Positions 1 to 9,062 of a DNA stretch of 64,000 bases are shown piece by piece. Within the stretch, counting starts at the first letter, position 1, and each line of letters starts with the position of its first letter. Location: NCBI RefSeq assembly GCF_048077055.1, contig NZ_CP182236.1, positions 6,076,001 through 6,140,000 on the forward strand, given 5' to 3'. A program made the translations under genes and the position numbers. The notes below the pieces were generated by a model. The model made no database searches, had not been told where the DNA came from, and was given only the letters and a program-made list of their open reading frames with translations. This stretch comes from Egbenema bharatensis. GTDB lineage: Bacteria; Cyanobacteriota; Cyanobacteriia; Elainellales; Elainellaceae.

Positions 1-357
1 ACGAGCAAACCGTTCAGCGAAGTGGGAGGCGAAGTGATGCCAGCCGGGATCGAGGGGTTGGAGGAGTCGGAAGGACAGTTTACCTTCAACCACCTCCCGC
101 TCAAACTCCCAGATCACCCAGACGACGGAGAATTGCCGCACCAGAAACACGGCCAGGAAATAGCGAATAAACTCTAAGGGCGAAAGCTCAAACTGTCCTT
201 CCTGGGAAGCCTGTACCCATACCCCCATCAAGATCAGGGGCAAGCTGCCAGAGAGTACCCAGAAGAATAATTCTGCCCGGTACTCCAGCATGTAGGCATA
301 GTAGACGGTGATTAAAGTGTTGGCAGTGCGGAGGGCGCGGCGGAGGGGATGCTTCAT
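1..357 (-). CDS. ABC-2 type transporter permease, N-terminal part (runs off window)
   Basis: The first 119 codons of a gene entering from the left edge; the ATG is at 357. The translation has a basic N-terminus (MKHPLRRALRTANTL), a YMLEYRAELFFW segment and hydrophobic stretches around residues 30-48 and 64-82. This fits the ABC2_membrane_6 family of cyanobacterial ABC-2 permeases, which pair with an ATPase to export unknown substrates across the plasma membrane. The partner ATPase and second permease would lie outside the window. The family call rests on the pattern of this N-terminal fragment only. Confidence 0.7.
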   Translation of the reverse strand, partial: MKHPLRRALRTANTLITVYYAYMLEYRAELFFWVLSGSLPLILMGVWVQASQEGQFELSPLEFIRYFLAVFLVRQFSVVWVIWEFEREVVEGKLSFRLLQPLDPGWHHFASHFAERFAR

Positions 358-542
358 AGGGTGGCAGTCGAGGATGAGCGGTAAAGGGGGCGAGCGAGTG
401 TATCCTGATTTTATGCCGCATTATATTAGCTTGCGTCGCTTCAATTGGGAACTCTCTCTGGATGGTTTCCAGACTGCTAGCATAGATTGATAATTCTACT
501 GATCACCCCTCACCGCTTACCGCTTACCGCTACACCCTCCCT

Positions 543-2992
543 ATGTCCTGGACACCGTTGGCCGATCGCCTCCCTCATTTACCTCTGGTTCTGGCTGGGC
601 CAATCCTGCGACGCACAGAGTCGGACTCGGTTACGGTTTGGCTGGCCTTGCAGAAACCCTGTGAGGTCACACTGTCCGTCTATGCAACAGCAGCAGGGGA
701 TGGCATCCGAATCAAAGAAGATGCTGGTGAAGCCCGATCGCCTCTCCTGGCTGGAACTCGCTCTACCGTTGCCCTGGGTCAAAATCTCCACATTGTCGCA
801 GTCACGGCGCGATCGCTGACAGAACAGACCTTAGTTCCAGGACAGGTCTACGTTTATGATCTGCATTTCGGGAACGGTGAACGGGAATGCAGACCTTGGC
901 ACAGGCTCTCAATGCCGCATCGTTTCCGCCCGTATCCGTCAGCTATTTTGATCATCAGCTTCCCAGTTTCTCCCTACCGCCAGCGGACTTAAATCAGTTG
1001 CGAATTCTGCATGGTTCTTGTCGCAAAGCTCATGGCGGTGAGGCGGATATTTTGCCCTTTATCGATACATTGATTGAACAGCACTGCACCCAGGCGAATA
1101 CCCGTCCCCACCAATTATTCTTCACGGGCGATCAGATCTATGGAGACGATGTCGCCGATCCGTTGCTGATGGCTTTGACCGATGCGGGGGAAACGCTTTT
1201 GGGATGGCAGGAGGAACTGCCGATCGATGCCTCAAATCCAGTCAGGCTCAAACAGCTTTATCCTGGGCAGCGCAGTCAAATTGCCGAGGAATCGGGCGGG
1301 TTTACGGCTGGACTTCAGGGCAAAGAAAAACTGGCCAAGAGTCATTTATTTGGGTTGGGAGAATACTGTGCCGCCTATCTGTTGGTTTGGTCGCAGGTGT
1401 TGTGGACGGAATTTCCGGCAGGGCAGGTGGTTTATCCGCAACGAAAAGCGGCAAAAGCCTGGAATCAGGAAGTCAATGCCCTACAGAATTTAGCCCATAC
1501 CCTCTGGCGAGTCCGACGACTGCTGGCCAATGTGCCCACCTATATGATTTTTGATGATCATGACATTAGTGATGACTGGTATCTGAATCGGCATTGGTGT
1601 GAGCGGGTGCTGGGACGAAAATTAGGGCGACGGACGGTGTTGAATGGCTTACTGGCCTACGCGCTGTTTCAGGGTTGGGGAAACACTCCGGAGCAGTTTG
1701 AGCCGGGTCAATCTGGAGCGGTGTTGTTAGAAGCGGCAGCAGCCTGGTCTGTCTCCAGGGGAACTGATTCCACGATCGAAGCGACGATCGCCCGTTATTT
1801 AGGACTGCCGGACACCGATCCAGCCACCGGACTGCCAAAATTTTGTCAGGATGGAAAGACCCTGATTCTCGATCGCCACCCTGTCGCGTTGCAGTGGGAC
1901 TATGTGGTGCGGGGCAGTCAGCATGAAGTCGTAGTGTTAGACACTCGCACCTGGCGGGGTTATCCGGTGAATGAAGCGGCGGAGGCTCCGCCCATGTTGC
2001 TCAGTCAAACCGCTTTCGATCGCCAACTGCGACAACCGCTCCAGCCAACCGATCGACGAAATCCAGAGATCCAAACGACGATTAAAGCCACCCTGGTGAT
2101 TGCTCCAACGAATTTGGTTAGCCTGAAGGCGATCGACTGGGTGCAGCACTGGAATCTAAGACAGGGCAAGGTGTTTCACAATGATGTCGGGGATGCCTGG
2201 AATATTAATAAATACGCCTTCTCGAAACTGCTGAGAACGTTATTTGAACAGCGCGATCGAGTGGTGGTTTTGTCGGGTGATATTCACTACGGTTCTGCGG
2301 TCTGTTTACACTACTGGTTGCGGCAGTCGTCTGACCCTGACTCCCCTGAAGCGGCGCGAGTTCTGGCCCAACTGACCTCCAGTGCCATCAAAAATACTGA
2401 ATTCAAAACCCGCATTGTGCATACCAAAATCAAATCCCTTGTCCCAGAGTGGTCACAGGATTGGGCTGGTTGGGATACACCACCAGAGTTGTTAGGAGTG
2501 CGTTCAATTCTGGGATTCAGGCGGGTCAGTCCAATCCCTCAATCCACCCATGCACCAATGATCCGACGACTGCATCAGATTCCAGGACAGGCACGATTTG
2601 CCTGGAATATAGCAGTGTCCCATCCCCGGCATCTACCCCACTGGCGGTATCATGTTGACTGGATCAGCCGTCAACCGGCTCAGATGGTGTATGAACGGCT
2701 CAAACCGACAGCTCCTCCCCAAGGGGGATTGAAACGGATATTGGATGGGTTCCAGATGCTCTGGACGAATCGGTGGTTGCAAGACGGGAAAGAGGTGGTT
2801 GGCTTAAATAATATTGGGTTAGTGCAGTTTGAATGGGTAGAAGCCGCCGATCGCTTCACCGTGACTCAAGACCTGTATTGGTACGCACCCTGGCGATCGG
2901 ATGCTGTGGTTTCCAGTCAGTTTCGTGTTCCCCTACAGCTAGAGGAACCGCCCGTACACATTCCAGTCGTCGAGAAACCCAAGTCACCATAG
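543..2992 (+). CDS. PhoD-like alkaline phosphatase/metallophosphoesterase, interrupted by an apparent 1-base frameshift near 884
   Basis: Two consecutive reading frames make one protein of about 816 residues. Codons from ATG 543 give the N-terminal beta domain; after about position 884 the frame changes and continues to 2992. The C-terminal part holds PhoD-type metal motifs: GDQIYGDD, FDDHDISDDW and LSGDIHYGS. These bind the Ca/Fe centre in PhoD phosphodiesterases and phosphatases, which scavenge phosphate outside the cytoplasm. I see no clear signal peptide at the chosen start. Restoring one G in the GGG at 883-885 joins the frames cleanly, and the protein is otherwise undamaged, so a sequence error is more likely than a true pseudogene. 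Divergent from the ABC-2 permease gene. Confidence 0.75.
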
Positions 2993-3012
2993 GAATGCAA
3001 ACTTAATCATCT

Positions 3013-3116
3013 GAAATTCTTGTGGGGTGGGCATCTTGCCTACCCAGTCAACTCAAAAGACAGTAATAAACTAGAGTTCTTGTGGGGTGGGCATCTTGCC
3101 CGCCCAGTCAACTCAA
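3013..3116 (+). repeat. Two tandem copies of a dispersed hairpin repeat (family A)
   Basis: Two copies about 60 bp apart of a roughly 40-bp element containing TTCTTGTGGGGTGGGCATC and ending CCCAGTCAACTCAA. The core forms a stem GGTGGGCA/TGCCCGCC around a TCT loop. The copies lie between the convergent ends of the PhoD-like gene and the histidine kinase gene. Further copies lie at 17768, 36409 and 57868. Transcription-termination or REP-like roles are possible; none is shown. Confidence 0.85.
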
Positions 3117-3188
3117 CAAGACAATAGAACAGGTACTTTCATTCACACTTCATCGGGCAAACATATGACCGATCAGTCCTGACAAAAA

Positions 3189-5762
3189 CTATCCCAGATC
3201 CGGTAGAACCAGCGTAAAGGTCGTACACCGATCGCCACTGTTCACCTGAATTGAACCTTGCAGCCGCTGAACCAGTTTCTTGATTAATGCTAATCCCAAA
3301 CCCGTTCCACCATACTTCCAGGGATCGTTGTTGGGAATGCGATAAAACGTTTGAAAAATTCGATCGTATTCCTGTTCAGAAATTTCGACCCCTGTATTGC
3401 TGATCTGGATCAAAAACTGAGCTAGATGTGAGTTATTTTCAGGATCAGTCATTTGAACTGAAACGGTAATCACTTCATTGGGTGGACTGTATTTGCAAGC
3501 GTTATTTAGAAGTTCTGTGATAATGCGTTCCAGATTCGCCATATCAGTCATGATCAAAGGTAAGTCAGCAGCAAAGGAAAACTCAAACTGCTGTTGCTGG
3601 GAATGGGCTAATTCCACAAATGATTCAGCAACATGGGGAATCCAGATGCTGAGATCAAGCGGTGTCAGCAGGAGGGGATCGGTTTCAGCATCAATGCGGG
3701 ACAAATCTAGTAAATCGTTGATTAATCGAATCTCTCGATCGCACTCATCCTCCAGGATTTGGAAGTATCGATGCAGGCGATCGATCTCGATGGGTTGAGC
3801 TAGCTCGGAGGGGAGAGTTGGAAAAGGTTTTCCGGATGCGGGTGTGCTGCCAGGTTCAGGACGATGGATTCTTGAGGGATCATTACGGCCAAACAACGTT
3901 AACTCCAACATTTGCACGGCCATTTTAATACTGGACATCGGGGTTCGCAGCTCATGGGAAACTGTACTCAAAAAATCATCCTTGAGGCGATTGAGCCGTT
4001 CCAACTCTTGCACCTGAGCTTGTGCCGCTTGATAAAGCCGCGATTGGCGGAGTGCGATCGCACATTGGTTGGCCACTTGCTGAGCGAGCCGAATCTCCAG
4101 ACCATCGAACCCTGAGTGACAGGGTTTGAACAGCCACATATCTCCAACCACCTGTCCTTCATCAATCATGGGACAGGCTAAAATTGCAAAGCCTTGACGG
4201 GGCACAGGAGTCAGATCGCTCAATTGACAAGCATGGCAGAATTGGGCGGTTTGCCCATGCAGAAGCTGCTGATATAGATCAGGAATTCCTGCCATTTGAA
4301 TCCGCGTTCCTTCCGCATGGGGCAACTCAGACCGAATATATTCAAAGCAAATCGTAGCGATTTGTTGTTCACAATCGTAAAGAGCGGTATCACAACCCAG
4401 TAATTCCAGCCCGTCCGACAGTTCCTCGACCGCCGTTTGTAAAATTTGGGACTCATCCAAACTATCGCGCACCTTGTCAGTAATTCGCTTGAGCAGGGCT
4501 TCAAATCCCAGAGCCTGATGCAACTGTGCGGTGCGGAATCGAACCAGATCCTCAAGATCATTGTTCAAATCTTGAATTTCAATATAAAGTTGGGACTGCT
4601 GAATGGCAATTCCTAGCTGATTGGCGATCGCCTTAGCCAAATTTACCTCCCATTCTTCCCAGTGCCAGCGACTCTGATGATTCAGGCTCAGGCTTCCCCA
4701 GACTTCATCCCCTACTTCCAGGGGAACCAGCAACCATGTACCAGGATAAGCCTCAGCAAAGGATTGATTGGTAGCATCTGCTTCTCTGCGATAGTCACCC
4801 ACATAAACCACCTCGCGTCGCTTGAGACGATCCGCAAGGGCATTGCTTTCATCAGGAATTCGGATGCCTAGAGCATTCGGCATTTCAAAGTGGCGACGAT
4901 AACTGGACACATTTAACCAGCAGCGATCGTCAGGCAAATATTGCACAATTTCAGCCCGATCGACCTGGAGAAACCGCCCAATTTCCGATGTTGCAGTGGC
5001 GAAGACCGTATTCAAATCCAGAGAATTGCGAATATCCTGGATCACTTGATTCAGAGCCTGTTCTCGGTGGGCCTGCTGCTGAATTTGCTGGTACAGTTCC
5101 GCCTGATGAATGCCGATCGCCAGGTGGTTACTTAACTGCTGGAGCATTAACCAATTGAGTTCTTCCCAGTGCCGAGAACTGGTGCACTGATGGGCCCCCA
5201 GCAGTCCCCAGAGTTCATTTTTGACCAGGATAGGAATAACAAGTACCGCCCGCACATGCAGGGTTTTGAGCAGTTCAGCGTAACACGGCTCAATCTCAGC
5301 CGTCAGGACATCGTTAATTCGGTGAATCCGTCCCTGGCGATAGGGGTAGAGCATCGACTCAACAAAGCAGGGATCATAAATTTCTTGATTGATGACAGAA
5401 AGGGAGGATTCGCTGACGGACTCTGCGGCAATTCGTCCACTCCAATCAGGCTGAAAGCGGTACACCACAACGCGATCGACCCGGAGAAATCGCCGCACTT
5501 CCTCAACGGTGGTATCCAGCACCTGATGCAAGTTCAGCGACTGCCGAATCGTTTGAGCCATCCGGGCAATAAACCGCTCTCGCTGTAGGATCCGTTGCTC
5601 ATCGTCCGTTTGACGGAGGGTAGAGACCTCGGCTTGCAGGGCAAACACCTGTTGACGGAGTGCCGCAATTTCACTCATGAGTTGCTCTTGGGTTTTGGAT
5701 CCATCGCCGACTAAATCTGCATTCTCCACAGAGAAATCTGCCTGTGAGTTTTCCGTCATCAC
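3189..5762 (-). CDS. Cyanobacteriochrome sensor histidine kinase (three GAF domains, the first of DXCF type)
   Basis: An 857-residue soluble sensor kinase. A coiled-coil start (about 25-55) is followed by GAF1 (about 75-220), GAF2 (about 230-390), GAF3 (about 425-575), a HisKA domain with phospho-acceptor H603 in VSHELRTP, and a HATPase domain with the N-box ELLNNACKYS and G-box YGGTGLGLALIKK. GAF1 carries the two cysteines of DXCF cyanobacteriochromes: DPCF (C132) and EPCY (C160), the canonical bilin-linking Cys. It should therefore bind phycocyanobilin/phycoviolobilin and sense violet-blue against green-orange light. GAF2 and GAF3 lack these cysteines. No response regulator is adjacent, so the partner is unknown. 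The cyanobacteriochrome assignment is from the motifs; the colours are family knowledge. Confidence 0.88.
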   Translation of the reverse strand: MMTENSQADFSVENADLVGDGSKTQEQLMSEIAALRQQVFALQAEVSTLRQTDDEQRILQRERFIARMAQTIRQSLNLHQVLDTTVEEVRRFLRVDRVVVYRFQPDWSGRIAAESVSESSLSVINQEIYDPCFVESMLYPYRQGRIHRINDVLTAEIEPCYAELLKTLHVRAVLVIPILVKNELWGLLGAHQCTSSRHWEELNWLMLQQLSNHLAIGIHQAELYQQIQQQAHREQALNQVIQDIRNSLDLNTVFATATSEIGRFLQVDRAEIVQYLPDDRCWLNVSSYRRHFEMPNALGIRIPDESNALADRLKRREVVYVGDYRREADATNQSFAEAYPGTWLLVPLEVGDEVWGSLSLNHQSRWHWEEWEVNLAKAIANQLGIAIQQSQLYIEIQDLNNDLEDLVRFRTAQLHQALGFEALLKRITDKVRDSLDESQILQTAVEELSDGLELLGCDTALYDCEQQIATICFEYIRSELPHAEGTRIQMAGIPDLYQQLLHGQTAQFCHACQLSDLTPVPRQGFAILACPMIDEGQVVGDMWLFKPCHSGFDGLEIRLAQQVANQCAIALRQSRLYQAAQAQVQELERLNRLKDDFLSTVSHELRTPMSSIKMAVQMLELTLFGRNDPSRIHRPEPGSTPASGKPFPTLPSELAQPIEIDRLHRYFQILEDECDREIRLINDLLDLSRIDAETDPLLLTPLDLSIWIPHVAESFVELAHSQQQQFEFSFAADLPLIMTDMANLERIITELLNNACKYSPPNEVITVSVQMTDPENNSHLAQFLIQISNTGVEISEQEYDRIFQTFYRIPNNDPWKYGGTGLGLALIKKLVQRLQGSIQVNSGDRCTTFTLVLPDLG

Positions 5763-6440
5763 TACCTTTCCAGCAAAGTCTGGGCATCGATCGGTTTACC
5801 CGGCGACGACTGCACCAGGTTGATTGGACTAACAGGGCCTAGCAATAATGCATAGGGGGCAGCTTAAAGCCAATGGGTGATTGGGACTAAAGAGCAACTC
5901 TAACCGAAGCGGGGAAACGATGGGGAGCGACTGGGAGCTATAAAACGAGAGAAATTTATCAAGAACATAGAAACGGAGCTATCCAGATGCTCGATTCAGG
6001 GTTCGGAATGCTAGAGGATGGACAGCGACGTGGCTAAGTTTCATTGCAGGGTTGCTCAGAGTTGCTCAGGGTTTCTCAGGGAAGAAGGGTGTTAAAAGAA
6101 ACATCAATAAAAAATTCTAATTTTTGGCAAATGTGATGATAATCCAGTAATCCTACGGCTGTACCAGTCAATTTTACAGCCAACAAATCCAGGATTTTAC
6201 GGTGGTAAGGTCGTCCTGACTGTTTTGAGTTTGGTTTAATTTAAACTTCGGACGCAAACTGCTTTACATACCTTAATACTTCCGGTACGCCCTGGCGAAA
6301 AACGTTTATAAAGTTTACAAACACCCCTTTCTACCAGAAAACACTGGATGATTTTCTCTGGGTCTGTTGAAATGGGTTTAACGAAATGGGTGTTAATGTT
6401 TGGGGGCGAACTCCGTTCTGCGAAGACTAGGAGGAATGCA
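5763..6440. other. 678-bp divergent intergenic region
   Basis: Lies between the start of the histidine kinase gene and the gene at 6441. AT-rich stretches near 6110-6180 and 6230-6320 could hold promoters for the rightward gene. I found no convincing ORF, RNA or long inverted repeat. Confidence 0.5.
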
Positions 6441-6833
6441 ATGGCAGATGTAAATGGTATGTGGCTGGGTACGTATTGGCAAAACGGTAACCCCACGCGC
6501 TTTGAGGCAACGTTCATTCAAGCGGGCAATAGCCTGAGCGGTCGCATTTTGGACGATAGCAGTCTGGGAGAGGCCCAGATTGATGGTGAGGTGGTTGGAC
6601 GAAGTATTCGATTCACCAAGCGATACTTGACCGCCGCAGGGCAGGGTGCTGTGCTCTATTCTGGAACGCTCTCAGAGGATGCCGATTCCATGCAGGGAAA
6701 GTGGAAAATTAATCCACTCCATTCTGGTTCCTGGGAAGCCCATCGCAGTGGTGAGGATTTGATGGCAGATCTAAAGAATCTTTTGGAGAAGGAAACGCCG
6801 GAGGAGGTTCCAGCTTTGGCAGTGACAGAGTGA
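6441..6833 (+). CDS. Conserved hypothetical protein, possible small beta-barrel
   Basis: A 130-residue protein. The start is set by an AGGAGGA ribosome-binding site at 6429-6435, six bases before ATG 6441; an upstream in-frame ATG at 6348 lacks such a site. The sequence starts MADVNGMWLGTYWQNG and alternates short beta-type segments (FEATFIQAGNSLSGRILDD, IRFTKRYL, VLYSGTLSEDADSMQGKW), like lipocalin-like or avidin-like barrels in which residues flanking a G-x-W motif begin the barrel. No catalytic motif or membrane segment is seen. The C-terminal 25 residues are acidic. Function unknown. Confidence 0.75.
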   Translation: MADVNGMWLGTYWQNGNPTRFEATFIQAGNSLSGRILDDSSLGEAQIDGEVVGRSIRFTKRYLTAAGQGAVLYSGTLSEDADSMQGKWKINPLHSGSWEAHRSGEDLMADLKNLLEKETPEEVPALAVTE

Positions 6834-7052
6834 TGGTCTGTGCCGAAACGCTCCTATTCCACAGGAGGTGTAGTGAAATGGAAATTTCCTGAGGAATGCG
6901 AATTGAATCCCCTGTTTCCGTGGAGTGGGTAGCGGTTCAACTGAGTGCTCCAGCCGATGTTGGGTCTGCCCCAGCAAGGCAGCAGAAACGATGATTGACA
7001 TAGCTCCCGATCGCCCTGTTGAGCCATGAGCGCGATCGGGAGTTTGACGAAT

Positions 7053-7295
7053 TCAGCTTGCCTGGGGATCAAACAACAGTTGAGCGGCCACCTGAATCTG
7101 CTTTTGGGGATCGATCGCCCTGGGCAATTCTGCTAACCGCACAAGAACCTGGGCTGAAAAAAGATGCGCTGCCAAACCATCCTGGGGCTGATACCGATTC
7201 TGGACAATATATCGTTCAGAAACGTTCATTTCTGCCAAAGATTGAGTGAGCCGTGCAGTTTCCGCCACGATCGCAGACTGGGACTGCAACACAGC
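7053..7295 (-). CDS. Small hypothetical protein downstream of arsA
   Basis: An 80-residue, mostly helical acidic protein. No ATG is available. The best start is GTG at 7295, preceded by CGGAG nine bases upstream; the next codon, TTG, is weaker. It begins 26 bases after the stop of the ArsA-like gene on the same strand, so the two are probably co-transcribed. I do not recognise a domain. Lack of an ATG could also mean that the true start lies inside the arsA end in another frame. Confidence 0.6.
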   Translation of the reverse strand, partial: AVLQSQSAIVAETARLTQSLAEMNVSERYIVQNRYQPQDGLAAHLFSAQVLVRLAELPRAIDPQKQIQVAAQLLFDPQAS

Positions 7296-7321
7296 AATAA
7301 ACTCCGTATGATTTGGATCTC

Positions 7322-8947
7322 TTAGCTTTTCTGAGCCTGCACGACCCGCTGTCGGAGCGATCGCAATCGTCCCATTAATTCAACGCGCCCCACCACATTT
7401 TGATATTTAATCCACAGCTTAAAAATCCAGGCTAACCAATCTGCCAGGGCAGTCGGCATTTCCAAAAAGCGAAGCAAGTGACCCGTGGGTGCAGTATCCA
7501 AAATAATTAAATCCTGCTCGTCCTGTTCCAACAGCTCCATCACCGTCAACAATGACAGCATTTCATCAATTCCGGGTAAAGCCTGAGAGACAATCTGTCG
7601 CCATGCTGCTGGAGCATAGGCGATTTGGAGCATCTCATCCTCCGTATCTCCGCTCATCATCTCCGCCAGCTCCCAGAGATAATCCTCCCGAAATTGGTCG
7701 AGTACCCGTTTAGCATCCACTTCCTGCCCACTTAAATTTGCGGTGATGTGAATCGGTTCATGTCCCAGAGCAACGCCCAACGCATCTCCTAAGGAATGGG
7801 CCGGATCAATCGAAATGATGCTGATCTTGCGATCGGGATGTCGTTCTGCCATTTCCCAACCGATCGCAGCGGCCACGGTCGTTTTCCCGACTCCCCCTTT
7901 ACCGCCAACCAGGAGCAAGCGTCGCTGGTCAAGCACAAAATCACTGAATCCCGGCGGATAGGCGGGTGGCAAAATCAGCGGCAGAGGATCGGGAGAATCG
8001 ATCGGTGGGAGGCTCTTTACATCCAGCGTTTGGAGCTGGGTGAAGAGGTGATCGAGTGCAAGCAATCCAATGGGTTCCGCCTTTTGAAGGGGGAGAGTCA
8101 CCACGGAATGGGGATCAGCCAGATTCAGAAATTTGTGCAAAAGTTCCTGCTGTTCCACAGAGGGCGATGAGTTGAAGCAAGAAGACCCTATTCGGTTCAC
8201 AACCAGTCCACCCAGCGGAATTTGCAGTTGGTTCAATGCTCTAAGAAAGCGCCCCGTTTCTAAATAGCTCATGGGTTCTGCGATCGCCACCACCATACAG
8301 GCGGTCTGTTGGGGATCTTGCAGCAAAGCCCGTCCCCGTGTCAGATCAATTTTCATTTCATCTAAAAAGCGATCGGCTTGATCCGGGGTATAGCGTCCGG
8401 TAAGAGATTGATGAATCGTGCGGTGTTTTTCCTGGAAGAGTCCCAGCGCATCCAGCAATTGCTCAAGGAAATCCATTAACCCAAACAGGTTGAGCGTATG
8501 CCCAGAGGGAGCCATATCTACCACAATGCGATCGGCCTTTTGCTCCCGCAGCAGGGTCTGAATCTCTAGAATTCCCATCAGTTCATCCACCCCCGGCCAC
8601 GCCAAATCCCACACTGGAGATAAATCTTCCCCCTGGACAAAGCTGCCGCGCTCCACCAAAAGCTGTAATACCTCGCCGTACTTTGCTCTGAAAGCTTGCA
8701 GTAACGCTTCCGCATCCAGCGATCGCACCGACAGGTTGGGCAAATTCTCCACAGGACACGGCGTATCGCTCACTTCCAGGTGCAGCACATCCCCCAGCGA
8801 ATGGGCTGGATCGGTTGAAAGCAACAGAATGTCTTCGGCGGGAAACTGCCGCGCCCAGTACTGTGCCAATCCGCAGGCAAAGGTGGTTTTACCAACGCCT
8901 CCTTTCCCGCTAATGAGGGTGAGGCGTGTTGGGGTGAAGTGGTGCAT
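7322..8947 (-). CDS. ArsA/GET3-family ATPase, tandem two-domain form
   Basis: A 541-residue P-loop ATPase with two homologous halves. Each has the deviant Walker A GKGGVGKTT (residues 14-22 and about 347-356) and a DPAHSLGD switch segment. This is the ArsA/TRC40 fold, which couples ATP binding to arsenite efflux or to delivery of tail-anchored membrane proteins; I see no arsB partner, so an arsenite role is not supported. The start ATG 8947 has GGAGGG just upstream; the longer frame to 9148 adds 67 residues unlike the family and overlaps the divergent neighbour. Co-directional with the small gene at 7053 and divergent from the AAA ATPase gene 115 bp away. Confidence 0.85.
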   Translation of the reverse strand: MHHFTPTRLTLISGKGGVGKTTFACGLAQYWARQFPAEDILLLSTDPAHSLGDVLHLEVSDTPCPVENLPNLSVRSLDAEALLQAFRAKYGEVLQLLVERGSFVQGEDLSPVWDLAWPGVDELMGILEIQTLLREQKADRIVVDMAPSGHTLNLFGLMDFLEQLLDALGLFQEKHRTIHQSLTGRYTPDQADRFLDEMKIDLTRGRALLQDPQQTACMVVAIAEPMSYLETGRFLRALNQLQIPLGGLVVNRIGSSCFNSSPSVEQQELLHKFLNLADPHSVVTLPLQKAEPIGLLALDHLFTQLQTLDVKSLPPIDSPDPLPLILPPAYPPGFSDFVLDQRRLLLVGGKGGVGKTTVAAAIGWEMAERHPDRKISIISIDPAHSLGDALGVALGHEPIHITANLSGQEVDAKRVLDQFREDYLWELAEMMSGDTEDEMLQIAYAPAAWRQIVSQALPGIDEMLSLLTVMELLEQDEQDLIILDTAPTGHLLRFLEMPTALADWLAWIFKLWIKYQNVVGRVELMGRLRSLRQRVVQAQKS

Positions 8948-9062
8948 GGTTGATTCCCTCCGATCGCTTCCATCTAGGATTCCCCCAGCCGTCGGACAAT
9001 TACTGCTCAATTCGTAAAGAGGTGTTACGAGAACAACGGCGATCGTTACAACGCGATCGGAA

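Noticed and set aside
7322..8947. Arsenite-efflux ATPase function
   Set aside because: No arsB, arsC, arsD or arsR nearby, and GET3-like proteins share the same motifs; only the family is called.
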